64,000 bases of DNA from Liolophura sinensis (Eukaryota > Mollusca > Polyplacophora > Chitonida > Chitonidae). Both the position numbers and the translations under genes were made by a program. Location: assembly GCF_032854445.1 (NCBI RefSeq), contig NC_088305.1, forward strand, positions 31,952,628-32,016,627, given 5' to 3'. The notes under the pieces are model-generated. The model was not told the DNA's origin. It saw only the letters and a program-made list of their open reading frames with translations, and did no database searches. Position 1 is the stretch's first letter; the number at the start of each line of letters is the position of its first letter. Of the stretch, positions 37,708 through 48,697 are shown piece by piece.

Positions 37708-38102
37708 TTAATGAGGGGAAACCAACCTGCTCAGTCTTAAATGCAGCATGCACCTTGCATACTGCCCATGGCCGAGACAGCGCCCTACGTTGCAGCAGCG
37801 CTGCCTGTTATTGTTAACACAATGCGGTTCCAAGCTTGTGTGGTCCACATTTACACAGCGTGTGTTGTGGCACAATCAAGCTTGGGATCTAAATGTGACA
37901 GCCCCTGTCTGGCCATATAAACAAGTCTACTGATGTATTTCTTCTTCCATCGATGTGTGACGGGGTCTTTGTAGGAGGCAAGGCCATATCGACCATCTCT
38001 CGTCAATGGTCCAGTCCACACTCGACAGGCTCCGTTTTCGTTATAAACACTGAAACTTTCAATTTTTGCAGCAATTTCTGCTCTGAACGTCTCCATTTTC
38101 AA
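37708..38102 (-). pseudogene. His-Me finger (HNH-like homing-endonuclease type) nuclease, broken
   Basis: The minus strand from ATG 38102 encodes ENGACRVWTGPLTRDGRYGL, then WKKKYISRLVYMARQGL and LDPKLDC. After a frame change near 37866-37876 the sequence continues as HNTRCVNVDHTSLEPHCVNN, NRQRC and GHGQYARCM to a TAA at 37710-37708. This order matches the zinc-binding loop region of His-Me finger homing endonucleases (C…WTG, then a SHLCHN-x2-C-x-N-x2-H type core). Part of the core between LDC and HN is missing, together with the frame, so the nuclease is probably dead. It lies tail to tail with the transposase gene inside the composite element, as a possible passenger or former partner. Confidence 0.65.
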
Positions 38103-38354
38103 GCGTAGGAATACTAGAACGTTGCATGTTGTTCATTTCAGGATGCCTATACACATGTTACCCTACACTGAACAGCATTTTACCGATTTTTCATCAAAAT
38201 GGATATTTTCAAAAAATAAATAGCCCCAAGAAGCTATAAAACGGCTCAATCAATGCAAAACACATCACAGACATACCCACCAAAAATTATCAGGCTGCTG
38301 CGAAATCTAAGCGCATAGTGACATTTTTCACATTTTGGTGACTTCGTCAGTACA

Positions 38355-38807
38355 GGCCTCGGACCCCCATTAATTTTCCATAAGCGACAATGTTAACGTC
38401 TAGCACTGTAGCTCAGTCCCAAACATTCCGTGGCCAATAAGCTTTGGTGCATACCTGGCCCAGCCTGTGAGAAAGAAGCCATAAAAATCTTGACATAGGT
38501 TGACCGTCAAAATCTGGACCTTTCCATGCCGGCAGCTGGGAGGCGTGCCTAGCAACGCCAAGGGGACGTCACTCGCAGCCTCATCACTACCTCACACCTT
38601 GTGTCCTCTCGCCCAGAGTTTCAAACTTTCATCAATAAAGCTCATACCTCCTCAAAGTTTAGACAGTTTCCAGCATTTTAATACCAAGCATGCACCTGTG
38701 CACCAAAAATGGACGCCTGGGAGCAAAAAAAGACTTTATACCCTAAAATTCACAGAACTACAATCGTCCCTACCGAAAAACGGAAGTTGTAATGGGGGTC
38801 TGTGTCC
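38355..38807 (+). repeat. Right 453-bp direct repeat
   Basis: Same orientation, same length and essentially the same sequence as 34216-34668. Sequence between 38103 and 38354 has no recognised feature. Confidence 0.85.
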
Positions 38808-38840
38808 ATCTAGGCCTCCTTATAGCTTTAGCTAGAGCTG

Positions 38841-38931
38841 TCTGTGTGAAGAGTGAGTGAGTGAGTGCTTGGGGTTTAACGTCGTATTCAACAGTTTTTC
38901 AGTCATATGACGACGATCTGTGTGAAGAGTG
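38841..38931 (-). mobile_element. Short SINE fragment of a second family with 15-bp target duplication
   Basis: TCTGTGTGAAGAGTG occurs at 38841-38855 and again at 38917-38931. Between them is a 61-bp insert (AGTGAGTGAGTGCTTGGGGT, TTAACGTCGTATTCAACAG, TCAGTCATATGACGACG), the 3' part of another common molluscan SINE type with a GTGA-repeat end. It is strongly 5'-truncated. Confidence 0.8.
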
Positions 38932-39770
38932 TGGAGTTAATAATACATGTACCCTCTTAATTATGGAGACATATACATCTGAGTCTTAAACATGTAGAAT
39001 AGACAGCATTACCGGTACGTTATTTGTATACAACATACTAAGGCTGAGAATAATCTGCTCAAATCCGTACATAATTTTAAGATTCGATTTACTTTTAGCA
39101 CCATTTACGTATACAGACATTCCTTAGCTTTGACCTTATGCGCAGTTCATTGGGCTATCATATAACACGGGCTGACGTACATGGAAAAGGAGAACTGTAT
39201 AACCTAACCATCATTTTTTGACTACCACAGTTTTATATTTGGAGCGGACAGCCGAATGTTGTTAAGTAAACAATAAACGGCAATACATGATCGAATCAAT
39301 TACCATCACTGCCTTTTTTATCTAACTCTGCTTAAACCATGGTACTAGGGACGTGTAAATTGCTACTATGCACGCATTTACTTGAACAGCTATAAAAAAA
39401 AAACCCTGACTGAGGTAAATTAACAGGGGGTTGTATTTCACCGGTTACACGCGATCATTTGTCAGATATCACACTGTCGTCGTTGCTCTGGTTTTTCTCT
39501 CTATACTGTATGTCTTATTTATATTGTGTAGATGTGAGGACGACTCAACCAACTAAACACTGTCTGACAGTCGGTAACACGATCAAGTAGACAACTCCCT
39601 AGCTTGACACATATTGCCACTCCAAATACACCTCCTCCGTCTTAAATGACTTACCTGTCGACACAAATACCACAAGTTGATAAAATTGAGCAGAATGAAA
39701 TACAACATACTTAGTTATGCGAACTGGACGTGGGAGGTAAATCCCTCATGATGTTTGTGCTCATTTATAC
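38932..39770. repeat. Dispersed repeat, uninterrupted copy
   Basis: 39104-39310 matches sequence split across 28283-28325, 28750-28800 and 29525-29640. 39535-39745 matches 27990-28270 and, in part, 29840-29960. It serves as the empty-site reference for the insertions at 28.3-29.5 kb. Function unknown; no coding frame. Confidence 0.5.
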
Positions 39771-39779
39771 TCTGTGACC

Positions 39780-40065
39780 TTGTCGTAAAAGGCGACTGAC
39801 GTAGAGCTCCCCCATGTGGTCGCTGTAAATGTAATAGACCCATATCTCCGCGGCTGGCGGAGTACCTGTTGATCATGGAGTACCTGTTTTCTGTGGGTTG
39901 TGACCCTCAATGGAAGAGAACGTTATCCCAGTGATTGAGGGCAAGTTAGACTTACGGGATTTTCACGCCCAACACCGCACATGACCCTTGCTTAGATGTA
40001 TTGAGACGGGAGGTTGGACTGGTCCAATTGGAGCAATCGGCTGAAGCAGATATACTCTGAACTAA
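39780..40065 (+). pseudogene. I/Jockey-like LINE 5' UTR fragment
   Basis: CTTGTCGTAAAAGGCGACTG, TGGGTTGTGACCCTCAATGG, TTTTCACGCCCAACACCG and GACGGGAGGTTGGACTGGTC match the copy B leader on the plus strand. It abuts the 3' end of the antisense copy that follows, so the two pieces are in opposite orientation. Confidence 0.75.
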
Positions 40066-42865
40066 GAACCAATGGCCCTCAAGTATTTTATGACAGCATC
40101 ACCAGCAATGCTGTCAAACAAATTATATATGAAGTTGATTGCGTAGAATCTTTGTCGAACATTGGCAAAGTTTACACAGTCAACCTAGATATGTTTGATG
40201 CCGCATTCAGCATCACATCCAACACAGTCTGAGGCAGAGCCCCCATCAAGAATAAAATTGTGAGCCAGACGAAAATGCCCAACACGACAGCTCCTTAAAA
40301 CTGCCTGGTCTCTACGAACAGTCAATGTGTATAAGAATTATATCCAATGCCAGGGTGAATAGCGAGCCGTTTAACATGCACCTGTAAATCCCATTCACCA
40401 GGCAAGAGGCGGCGAATATATCTAAGAATATTTTACCTGTACTCTGTATAAGGCATTTTTATTTTCGATATAGGTTTTTTCAGGCCAAATTTAGCTTCAC
40501 TGTCTACAAATCTGTTTCCATGGATACCAATATGGCTCGGAATCCAACAGAATATAATAGCTTTATCTCTTTTAGTTTACTACGTAAGCCCAAAGTGTCA
40601 AGAACGAGCGGAGTTTTAAATGTATTATTCTGTATTGCCAAAAGGCAAGAGAGCGAGTCACTACGTATCAGTGCCCTCTGGGCATGCCCGGAAGAAACAT
40701 ATGAAAAGGCCAGGAGTATACCCCTGGCCCCTGCAGAGAAGATTGAAGAAGAGGATGGCAGACGAAAAGAAGAGACTTGCTGCTCTAAGACAGCCGCAGC
40801 CGCAACTCTGTCCTCATCCTTTAACCCATCAGTATATATAAATTTATAATCCGCATAGTTAGCCTTAATTTTAGCAAAACTTTGCTGAACTATAAGAGGA
40901 TTTGTATTGGATTTATTATATTTACGTAGATAAAATATCAGTTTAGTTTGTGGAAGAAGCCAGGGAGACCTCGGGAAAAGACATCTGAGCTATTTCCTCT
41001 AACTTGATGTTAGCTCCCACAATATGGTCCTGCATACGAAGACCGAACGAAGGAATTTTACTGGAACTTTTATGAATTTAATCTACATAGGATGTAGGGA
41101 ATACACTGTCGTAGGCAGGGTTTGTTGGATGAGCTTTATGCTTTGTAGCATATTGAAGACTTAGTTTTATACGTCGGTTATATAAAGAAAGCTCATTGGC
41201 CACTACTTATTAACTAACTACTGGTGAGGGTCTAATAGCACCAAGTCCCAAACCTTGGTGATGGACAGGATCCAACATTTTTATATACGATTTCCTAGCC
41301 GAACCGTAAATGATAGACCCATAGTCCAATTTAAACCTCACCAGAGAATGATATATGTTTAATAAAATGGATTGGTCAGCACCCCAATCCGTGCAAGACG
41401 CGACCTTAATTATATCAAGAGAAATAGTAAAAAAAATATTAAGTTCGGCGTCAAGATGAAGTTTCCGTTTATTACAAAAATGCATACCTACGGTTTTAGA
41501 CGTGGAAAATCTAAAGCCGTTCTCAGTTGACCATTTCTCGATTTTAATGAGACAAAACTGCAACTGACGTTAAAAAAGTTTCAAAACGAACAAGGGGATC
41601 TATAGTAGATTTACAGTGATGAAAACCACATTGTCTATTTGAAAGTAATTTGTTGATTTCAAGAAACCAAACAAGCCTATCATTTATCATCCGTTCCATA
41701 GTCTTACCCCAAAGACAATTTGACTTTCTCCATCTGGCTTTTAACATGCTAAAATTCCGAAGAGTAATTTCCAGAAGCGGATTTCTTAGACATTTTCTCA
41801 GCTAGTTTATTTGCTATATCAGGTGGTGAAGTTAATATATTATCTCCGTCTTTCAAATGCTGAACTTTTGATGTATTATTTTTCCCCTTACCACTCCGAA
41901 CCACGTTCCAAACCTTACGCATAGGTGTTTTTGACACAATGCCCAAAACAAAGTTCCGCCAAAAAGATCTTCTGTTAGATTTGAGTAATCGACAAGCCTT
42001 GGCTCTAAAAATACGAGCATGGTTTAAATTATTATCAGTAGAACATATAATAAAACTTCGTTTTACGGTGCCTAATGGCTTTGCGACAGTACTTATCATA
42101 CCGGGGTTTGCTTTCGGATTTAGGATTTGTCGATTTCTTAGGTATGGCTCTATCAGCATCTATAAGAACAAGTTCATTAAACTTTAGTATTGGATCGTCT
42201 TCAGCTTAGGAGTCTGTGGTGTTACATCAGCCCCGCAGAACAGCTCAAACACCACCCAATCTGCTTGATCAAATTTCCACCTAGGTACACCTTCTAACCA
42301 ATTAGAAGTGAGATGTTCCAGGATAATAGGAAGGATCACCATGCATCCTCCAAGAAAAATCTGGGAGAAGTGATGGATCTGTGACAGTGAGATCAATAGC
42401 AGAGTAAGCTCCATTACCTGAATATAAATAGGTATTAGAACCATCATTAAAATGACACAGTCCATCAGAAGATAAACAGTCTTCTAGTTGTTTGCCCTTA
42501 TCATTAATAATATTACTGCCCCATAAGGGGTTAAGGGAATTAAAATCACCCATTATCATAAAATGTTTATGTGATTGTATTTTTAAATTATGTAACGGGG
42601 AAGCTGACAAAGAAGAATGTGGGGGAATATAAACCGAACAGAAAGTAATTGTTTCGGAGAGCGAAACACGAACAGCCACAGCCCTGAAGCTCTGTTTTCA
42701 GAAGAACAGGGCTGTGTATTTTGTTATTTATGGATTTATTTATTTTATCTTTGTCAGATGTCTTCAGGTGAGTTTCCTGAAAACAAAGGGCAATAGGATT
42801 TAACGATTGGACAAGTTCTGTTGTTTCAATAAAATTTTCCGCATAATTTTGTCATATGTAGACAT
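40066..42865 (-). pseudogene. LINE copy E ORF2 (EN-RT-RNase H), broken
   Basis: Start ATG at 42865-42863 within a TAATG junction. The endonuclease keeps MGDFNSLNPLWGS and a YIPPHSSLS stretch (42679-42302). The linker keeps NHARIFRAKACRLLKSNRRS (42159-41749). The RT is fragmentary: ERMINDRLVWFLEINKLLSN, and the thumb KTVGMHFCNKRKLHLDAEL; the segment with the YVDD box is deleted. RNase H begins KFIYTDGLKDEDRVAAAAV near 40850. The first and third acidic positions (YTDG, SDS) are present but the SAE motif reads SAG, so the catalytic Glu is lost. The C-terminal zinc-finger-like CVGCDAECGIKH is cut by a stop. Confidence 0.85.
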
Positions 42866-42867
42866 TA
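42863..42867 (-). promoter_or_regulatory. TAATG ORF1 stop / ORF2 start overlap, copy E
   Basis: On the minus strand CTCCATAATGTCTAC holds TAA (42867-42865) overlapping ATG (42865-42863) by one base, as in copies A and B. Confidence 0.65.
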
Positions 42868-43910
42868 TGGAGGGAGGCGTATAGCAGATTTATCTTTAGC
42901 TTTGGACCGAGGACGACCCTTCTAAACTCTCAGGTTCAGGTTCACGTCTATTATTTTTTTCGGTACAATTTACTGGTTTTATTTGTTGTATTGAAGGCAA
43001 TAGGCTAAGTCAATGAAGTTTGGGAAGTAACAAATATTACTCGCTTGACCACATTGGCAAACGAGGTCTGCAGAGAAGTATTAGAGGATAAGAATATTTT
43101 GTGGGTTTCCAGGTAAGATATATTGTTTTTGACTTTTGTATTGATTATTTCTTTCCTTATGCGAAAGGTGGACAGTCCCTAGAGGAGGCCATGTGACCCG
43201 CACCACAATTGCAGCACTAACTGTGCTGCTACAGTCGAAACCATCATGACTTTTACGGCCGCATCGGAAACACCAGTTTACTTTTATGTTGGTCTGCGCC
43301 GTGACCAAATTTTTGGCAATTGAAAGAACGTGTCGAGTCAGAGATATATAAATCCCCATTTACCCGATACGGCATACGACAGATGAGAGGTAGTTTGGAA
43401 GGTGAAAAGATAGGTATTTAGTTTTAGGATTACGTTTACCAGATTTCTTCGTAGTGAAACGTTTCACTCTTGTAAAACCATGTGGTTTCAATTCTAAGCA
43501 TATTTCCTCTTCGGATAAGTCAATAGTATCACCATCCCTATCACGTATCATTCCTTGTAAACTGTTCAGGGAATTATGAGGGGATGTGAAAACAGGTATG
43601 TTGGCATTTTTATTTAATGACAGTAAGTTTTTTGATTGTTGCTTCAGAAAACATTCATTGAGAATGTCTCCTGATCTCAGCTTTTTAACGTTTTCTTAAT
43701 TTTCCAGCTGCGCCCCCTGAGAAGCCCTTTGTAAAAGAAAGGGATGAATTTTGGGGGTCGGCTTTTGTTCACTCTTAGTTGAGAGAACAAGGAAAGCCTG
43801 TCTATTATCAATTGAGTCCGAAAAAATCTCTAACTTCCTCTTTTTATCAGCACCTAATGAATTTGTCTGATAGGAAACCTGATGGATACATTAGATACGT
43901 TAGAGACACT
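42865..43910 (-). pseudogene. LINE copy E ORF1 (zinc-knuckle gag-like), broken
   Basis: The minus strand keeps IRDRDGDTIDLSEEEICLEL and GFTRVKRFTTKKSGK (43551-43360). Next comes the knuckle CFRCGRKSHDGFDC (near 43270-43230), whose His is intact, unlike copy B. The Ser/Lys-rich tail of copy B is largely deleted. Several frames are needed to read it. Confidence 0.8.
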
Positions 43911-44200
43911 GGACGAAAGGTTTAGGGGAGACATAATAGATATATAATAAGAATTCATCCCACGTGTTCCCCATCCACCGGGGAGTGCCTACAAGGGCCA
44001 TGCCTGAACCTGGGGGATACCCACCACGAAACACACCGACGTCTGCATATGAGGTTTACTCGAAAAGATTGCCTTAATGAGCAAACCCAATTCCCACCAC
44101 GAGCTCCTCCTTCTCCCAACCAGTGAATAAAGTCACACATCAGACACAAACTACTCGTTTGACTCATGAGCCACCGTGATGTTTCCGACAAATCCACATC

Positions 44201-44440
44201 TGTTGTTGAAGGATCGACGTCCTCCAACAATCTAAACTTAATTAACGTTTGGACAGGATCCTATTTATGTACCCCTAAATCACGTGACATATTAGCTACT
44301 GCAACTCCGCATTGTGGGATTTCGCTACCGGAAGTGGCGTGCCTAATTTACTTCACAACAGTACAAAAGTTCGGCTATTACGATTTAAGTATTTACAAAA
44401 CTGATGTCGTGACATGTGTGCGAAGAACTGATCCTAAATT
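44201..44440. other. ORF1-tail remnant next to LINE copy E and unassigned sequence
   Basis: On the minus strand 44260-44180 (GGATCCTGTCCAAACG, TTGTTGGAGGACGTCGATCC) resembles the ORF1 tail at 8105-8175, directly upstream of copy E's leader. Beyond that nothing is recognised. Confidence 0.5.
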
Positions 44441-45650
44441 CTCTTAATGTCTTCTTATACTATGATTATTTACAAAGTTACAGTAAACCTAAACTTACAG
44501 GAAATTCATGTCCACATTCACGACCAAAAGATTTGTTACATTTTGGATTCCTAATAGCTGTTTGTACCTCAGTTACAAATGTTTCTTGGTCTAGCTCATC
44601 CTACAAAGTCTCACTTTCTTTATAATCATCAGATATAAAAAAAAACCTTTCTCAGTACAGGTATTACCACAATTAATATATCTGTTCTTAAAAAATTATA
44701 AAAAAAAAACTGGTCAACAGATATATGTCCACTACATATATTTTGGCTATTACGATTAAAGTATTTCCAAAATTGAGTGGTATTTGACTTCTTTAACAGA
44801 GACAGTTCTCTAGCTTTCTTTTTTTTGTAGATAAATGTACAGATATTCTTATAGGCATATTTCCTGTAATAAAATATTACTCTGTCCCTTTCGTTATAAG
44901 ACGTTAGAAGGTTTAGGGACATTCATATCATTACATTTTGCACGGTGACATTGTTCATTGAACCGTTCATTCTTTTTAACATTTTCACAAGAACAATATT
45001 TCCTTGAATAAGTTTAAGCTTGGATATTAAATACGGTATAGCAATTTGATTAAGACATTTTGTAAACTCACTGACAACTGTTTCATCTATTGGTTTCAGA
45101 TTTTCAATATATTCAGAAACAGACTCAAAAACACTTCAGCAAATTCAGGATTCCATTTTATTTCGTCAAGGTACACATTTTCAGTCTGTAACTTTAAGTC
45201 ATCTACAAAACAATCAATAGAAATATCAACTGGGTCATGAGGGAGTATGCTCTGTTAAATTTCCGATTTTAAAGCCTAAACAAACTCTAAAATATTTCTC
45301 TTTTAATCAAAACATAATCTATTACACATCTTCAATTTGATTCTAGATATGTGTATTTTCCAATGGCACTATCCTTTTCGAGTCTCCCATTCACAATTGT
45401 CATTCCAGCTGAAATACACAAATAATAGATTTCTGCCAGATGAATTGATCTTATTAACCGAACATCTATCGAGATTACTAACAACATCTTGTTCGAATTT
45501 GTTTTCAAATGGAAGAGGTATATCATTTGAACATAAGCTGACTGATTTCTTGTCCGTGAATTTAGATCCCCAGCCATCAATATCACCTTTTTTCTCTCTC
45601 AAAATAGCCAATGTCAGATTGCAATAAGCTGGACACATCTAAATTGTGAC
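44441..45650 (-). pseudogene. Third LINE family fragment: endonuclease and linker
   Basis: On the minus strand 45638-45319 encodes, across two frames, endonuclease sequence: MAGDLNSRT (the GDLN motif), NDIPLPFENKFEQDVVSNLD, INSSGRNLL, CISAGMTIVNGRLEKDSAIG and KYTYLESN. Further on (44922-44629) come YKNICTFIYKKKKARELSLL and FWKYFNRNS, the Lys-rich linker before an RT. No RT core is recognised, and the endonuclease end is missing. It is distinct from the I/Jockey-like and Tx1-like families in this window; a CR1/L2-like origin is a guess. Confidence 0.7.
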
Positions 45651-45654
45651 ACGT

Positions 45655-45830
45655 ATAAACAACAAAAAGTAAATAAAATTCATTACGTGGTACAGATTGA
45701 GTGCCTACATGAACATGTGTCATTCTTATTTATTTACAACGATGTCCGACTAATACACAACCATGGCTATGATACAGTTTAGAGCTGGGTTCTCCTTTGT
45801 GAGTTCACAAGCACTAAAGCGTAATGGCAC
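45655..45830 (-). repeat. Repeat shared with 47060-47215
   Basis: AAATAAAATTCATTACG, CAGATTGAGTGCCTACATG and CTAATACACAACCATGGCTA resemble AAATAAAATTCATTTTTTC, GAGATTAACTGCCTACATG and CTAATACACAGGTTTGGCTA at 47060-47215. Lying just upstream of the LINE endonuclease, it may be that element's 5' region. Confidence 0.5.
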
Positions 45831-45885
45831 AAAATGGCGTGTATTCTTTTTATTTTATTTCTTTGGCTCAGGTGTTTAGCTAGAC

Positions 45886-46128
45886 AGTGCGGCGCAGTGG
45901 TCCAGGAACCTTTTACCAATCCGGTCGCCGTGAGTTCAAGTCCAGCTCATGCCGGCTGAGCGTGAGCAACCTGTAGACGGCCTTGGGTGTACCCCGGGCT
46001 CTGTCCGATTTCCTCCCACCATAATACTGCCCCCCCTTTGTATAAGTGAAGTAGTCTTTAGTACCGGGTAAAAAAAAAACAAAAAAAAAAAAATGAAACT
46101 TATAAATAAGTAAATGAATAAATACATA
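45886..46128 (+). mobile_element. Molluscan tRNA-derived SINE, near full length
   Basis: The tRNA-like head is eroded, but the B box GAGTTCAAGTCC (45931-45942), the CCGGGCTCTGTCCGATTTCC block, the CCACCATAATACTGC domain and an A-rich, TAAA-type tail are clear. Confidence 0.85.
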
Positions 46129-46610
46129 TCTTATAAATCGAACATCCCGGAAAAATTAATTAATTGATTGGTGTTTAACGTCGTAACATTACAAACGTCA
46201 CGATTCATTTTACAACAGTGATCATGTGCGGGACCCTATATTAACTAATAGGGTACATATTCCCGCGTAATATGGGCAGCCTTGCGCTACTGATACTGGG
46301 TGTTCGAAAGTGTATTAGCTATAAAATACTGGTTTTAAACTTTATTATTTATTTAAGATTTTAATGAAACTCAGCAGTTAGTGCAGTTCTCCAAAACCAA
46401 AGTATAACAATAGGAGACTTAGTTCATATTTAATGTACTGTTACGCAATTATTTTCGGACAAAGTATGTTCAAGACTGAACACTAAATCTCGTATCAAGT
46501 CTCAAGACAATTTTGAACAGCCAGGCGGCCGTGGTTTGTTTATATTTGATCACAAGATATATAAAGCAACAATCAAACCACATACATAGACGTGTAGAAA
46601 ATGATTATTG
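46129..46610. other. Unassigned sequence with hairpin
   Basis: ACCCTAT…ATAGGGT with an 8-base loop lies near 46232-46253. TTGATTGGTGTTTAACGTCG at 46164 resembles a SINE 3' end. No gene. Confidence 0.3.
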
Positions 46611-46765
46611 GTAAGACGTGACTGAAAATGGGTACGACGTGACTAAGTTGGGTGCGACATGATTGAAGTAGGGAACGACGTGACTGAAGTCGGGTGCGTC
46701 TTGACTGAGGTTGGGTAAGGCGTGACTGATGCTGGGTACGACTTGACTGAAGTCGGGTGCGACTT
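46611..46765. repeat. 21-bp minisatellite, about seven to eight copies
   Basis: GGGTACGACGTGACTGAAGT recurs every 20-21 bp with substitutions. On the minus strand it reads as a HPTSVKS-like seven-residue repeat, which is a by-product of the period. Confidence 0.85.
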
Positions 46766-48627
46766 GGACTTGCTAAGAGTTGTGATAATAGAAGTAAACC
46801 TCATTCTCGCTTTATACACATAGTAATTTGTTTTAAAAAATGAATACATGTAAAGTGACGTCGGAGCCACATGCCCAGGGGCCTAGCTCCTCTTAGCCAT
46901 CCCCATCCTCACTTTTCAATGGGTTGGGGCCTAAATATGATTGCCTTCAGGCACGGCCCACTTTTTACGTGTAAAGAAAAATTTGGGAGGAAATGCGAAG
47001 CAGGTCACAATCTTGTAGCGACTCGCTCTGAAACTTCAGTTCTTCCACATTTACTGTACTATAACAAAATCAAAATAAAATTCATTTTTTCTGAGTGACA
47101 GAGATTAACTGCCTACATGTGGATGAATTGTTCTGCCTAATACACAGGTTTGGCTACGAAACAATTGAGACATAGACTCTCTCTTTTTGGTTTCACAAAA
47201 TATGCAAAGTAAGAAAGTATTGAAAATTATGTAAAAAATTTGGAAATTCTCTGTTTTCTCAAGATCAGCTAAGGCTGTTTTACAAAGCCTTTCAAAGGGA
47301 CATTGTGACGAAAATTTCGCCAAAGAGGCTCATATGTGGCTGTCGCATTAAAGTTGGACCCTCAGCTTTTAAACGCGGAGCCCTGGTGTTCAACTTGAAA
47401 TCAAGACTGCTAAACTTGGGGCACTGACTTTCAATAATTTAACTTTTTTTGTCTGTTTTACAGTTTCACACTTTTTATACACCACGTCTTGACGCACAAA
47501 TTAACTTAAAACAGCTGAAATCTCGTCCGTACATCAATGATCTAGGGAAGCGGAGCTTCAGGGGCAAATCTGGCCCCTGGACACTCATTTGATGTTTGAC
47601 GTTTTTTAACCATGTCACTTTCCGGCTTTGTTCTCTTTGTTCTTGTTTGGGTGCCCCAAAATGGCATAATTCTCATCTGCGGCAATCTTGGATTGGACAG
47701 CATCCGGGGCATAGACAGCCACTGAACCCTCGCCTATAATGAGCTGTGATAGTTAATAGGAAGCCGGTGTGGACCCTACATAAACCTAACGTATAGAATA
47801 GAGGTTCAAGTCTGAGTCTTAACAAGTTTATCGGAGGGCAATGTTAAAATCTGACTGCGCAAACATACGCCCCAAAAATAATTTGTTAATTTGAGCAGAA
47901 AGTCTGTTGTCTAAGCGATGCTTGATTTTATGTATTCTGTTATCAGGAGTACAGGCCATTCAGGCAGACACACAAAAAAATTGAATTTTAATATTCTACA
48001 CGTCACCTGGCGTAGTCCAACGTCCTGGTTTTGTTTACTTCAAGCAATGCATATACTTTTATCGGAAATCGCAAGTCTTCCCACATTTGCAGGTCACGTG
48101 ACAGAAAACTGTTACTGTTATATTAGATGAAAATTTCTAGTGTGAAAATGGATATAAATGTACTGTATACTGTAAATTACGAAGGCTTCATGATTTTACA
48201 TCCAGCAATGATTCATTGTTAATGTGAAAATTTACACGACATACTGTGTGGGAATGAAATAGGCCAACAACGATCTGCCAAAGACGGATATGTTGTTTCC
48301 TGCGTGCTTGTCTTCAATGCGGTTGTAGCGCTCATATTACATAAATATTGAACTCTCTGACCATTTCACGTTAACTCCGTAGTGAATAAGAAACAGGGAC
48401 AAATCACTTTCGTCATTCTGAATGGAGAAAATAAACTGTTCGGTCGGATGACCTGTCAGAATGGATTGGGTTCACAATCCGTGCAACTACATGGCTAGCT
48501 ATCCTAATGACCACTGTCTGAATTCAGAAAATTAACACAAATCTCAAAATTTACTCGCCATATTCCCAGCGGAAAGCTTGGTCTCTATGCGAGATGAGGT
48601 TATCGTCCTTAATCCGCGCAACTTTCC
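46766..48627. other. Unassigned sequence
   Basis: Besides the 47060-47215 repeat, nothing is recognised on either strand. Open frames are short and featureless. Confidence 0.3.
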
Positions 48628-48697
48628 TCCGGCCGTACGTGAGAAAGTCTGCCGTGGTGTAAGATTGAAATGTTGTGAGAGCGGCGTAAAACACCAC
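48628..48697 (+). mobile_element. Internally deleted SINE relic
   Basis: CCTCCGGCCGTACGTGAGAA, AGTCTGCC is joined after a deletion to AGCGGCGTAAAACACCACTC, which are two separated SINE blocks on the plus strand. Confidence 0.55.

Larger units (their letters stand above)
34216..38807 (+). mobile_element. Composite transposon: Mutator-like transposase between 453-bp direct repeats
   Basis: Direct repeats at 34216-34668 and 38355-38807 are both 453 bp long; comparing them by eye shows one mismatch (CACCGAAAA versus CACCAAAA). Between them lie an intact Mutator-like transposase gene on the plus strand and, in convergent orientation, a broken His-Me finger nuclease gene. There is no gag, pol, primer-binding site or polypurine tract, which argues against an LTR retrotransposon. 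The outermost ends are imperfect inverted repeats, GGCCTCGGACCCCCATTA and TAATGGGGGTCTGTGTCC. I could not find a matching 8-10 bp target duplication. GGCCTC recurs 5 bp beyond the right end, which may or may not be meaningful. Confidence 0.6.
40066..44200 (-). mobile_element. I/Jockey-like LINE copy E, near full length, antisense
   Basis: Reading on the minus strand: 5' UTR (about 44200-43900), ORF1 (43900-42865), ORF2 with endonuclease (42865-42180), linker (42160-41750), RT (41750-40860), RNase H (40860-40560) and the C-terminal C-x2-C…H region (40270-40100). It is the only copy here that retains RNase H, so it defines the family architecture. Frameshifts and stops occur throughout. Confidence 0.9.
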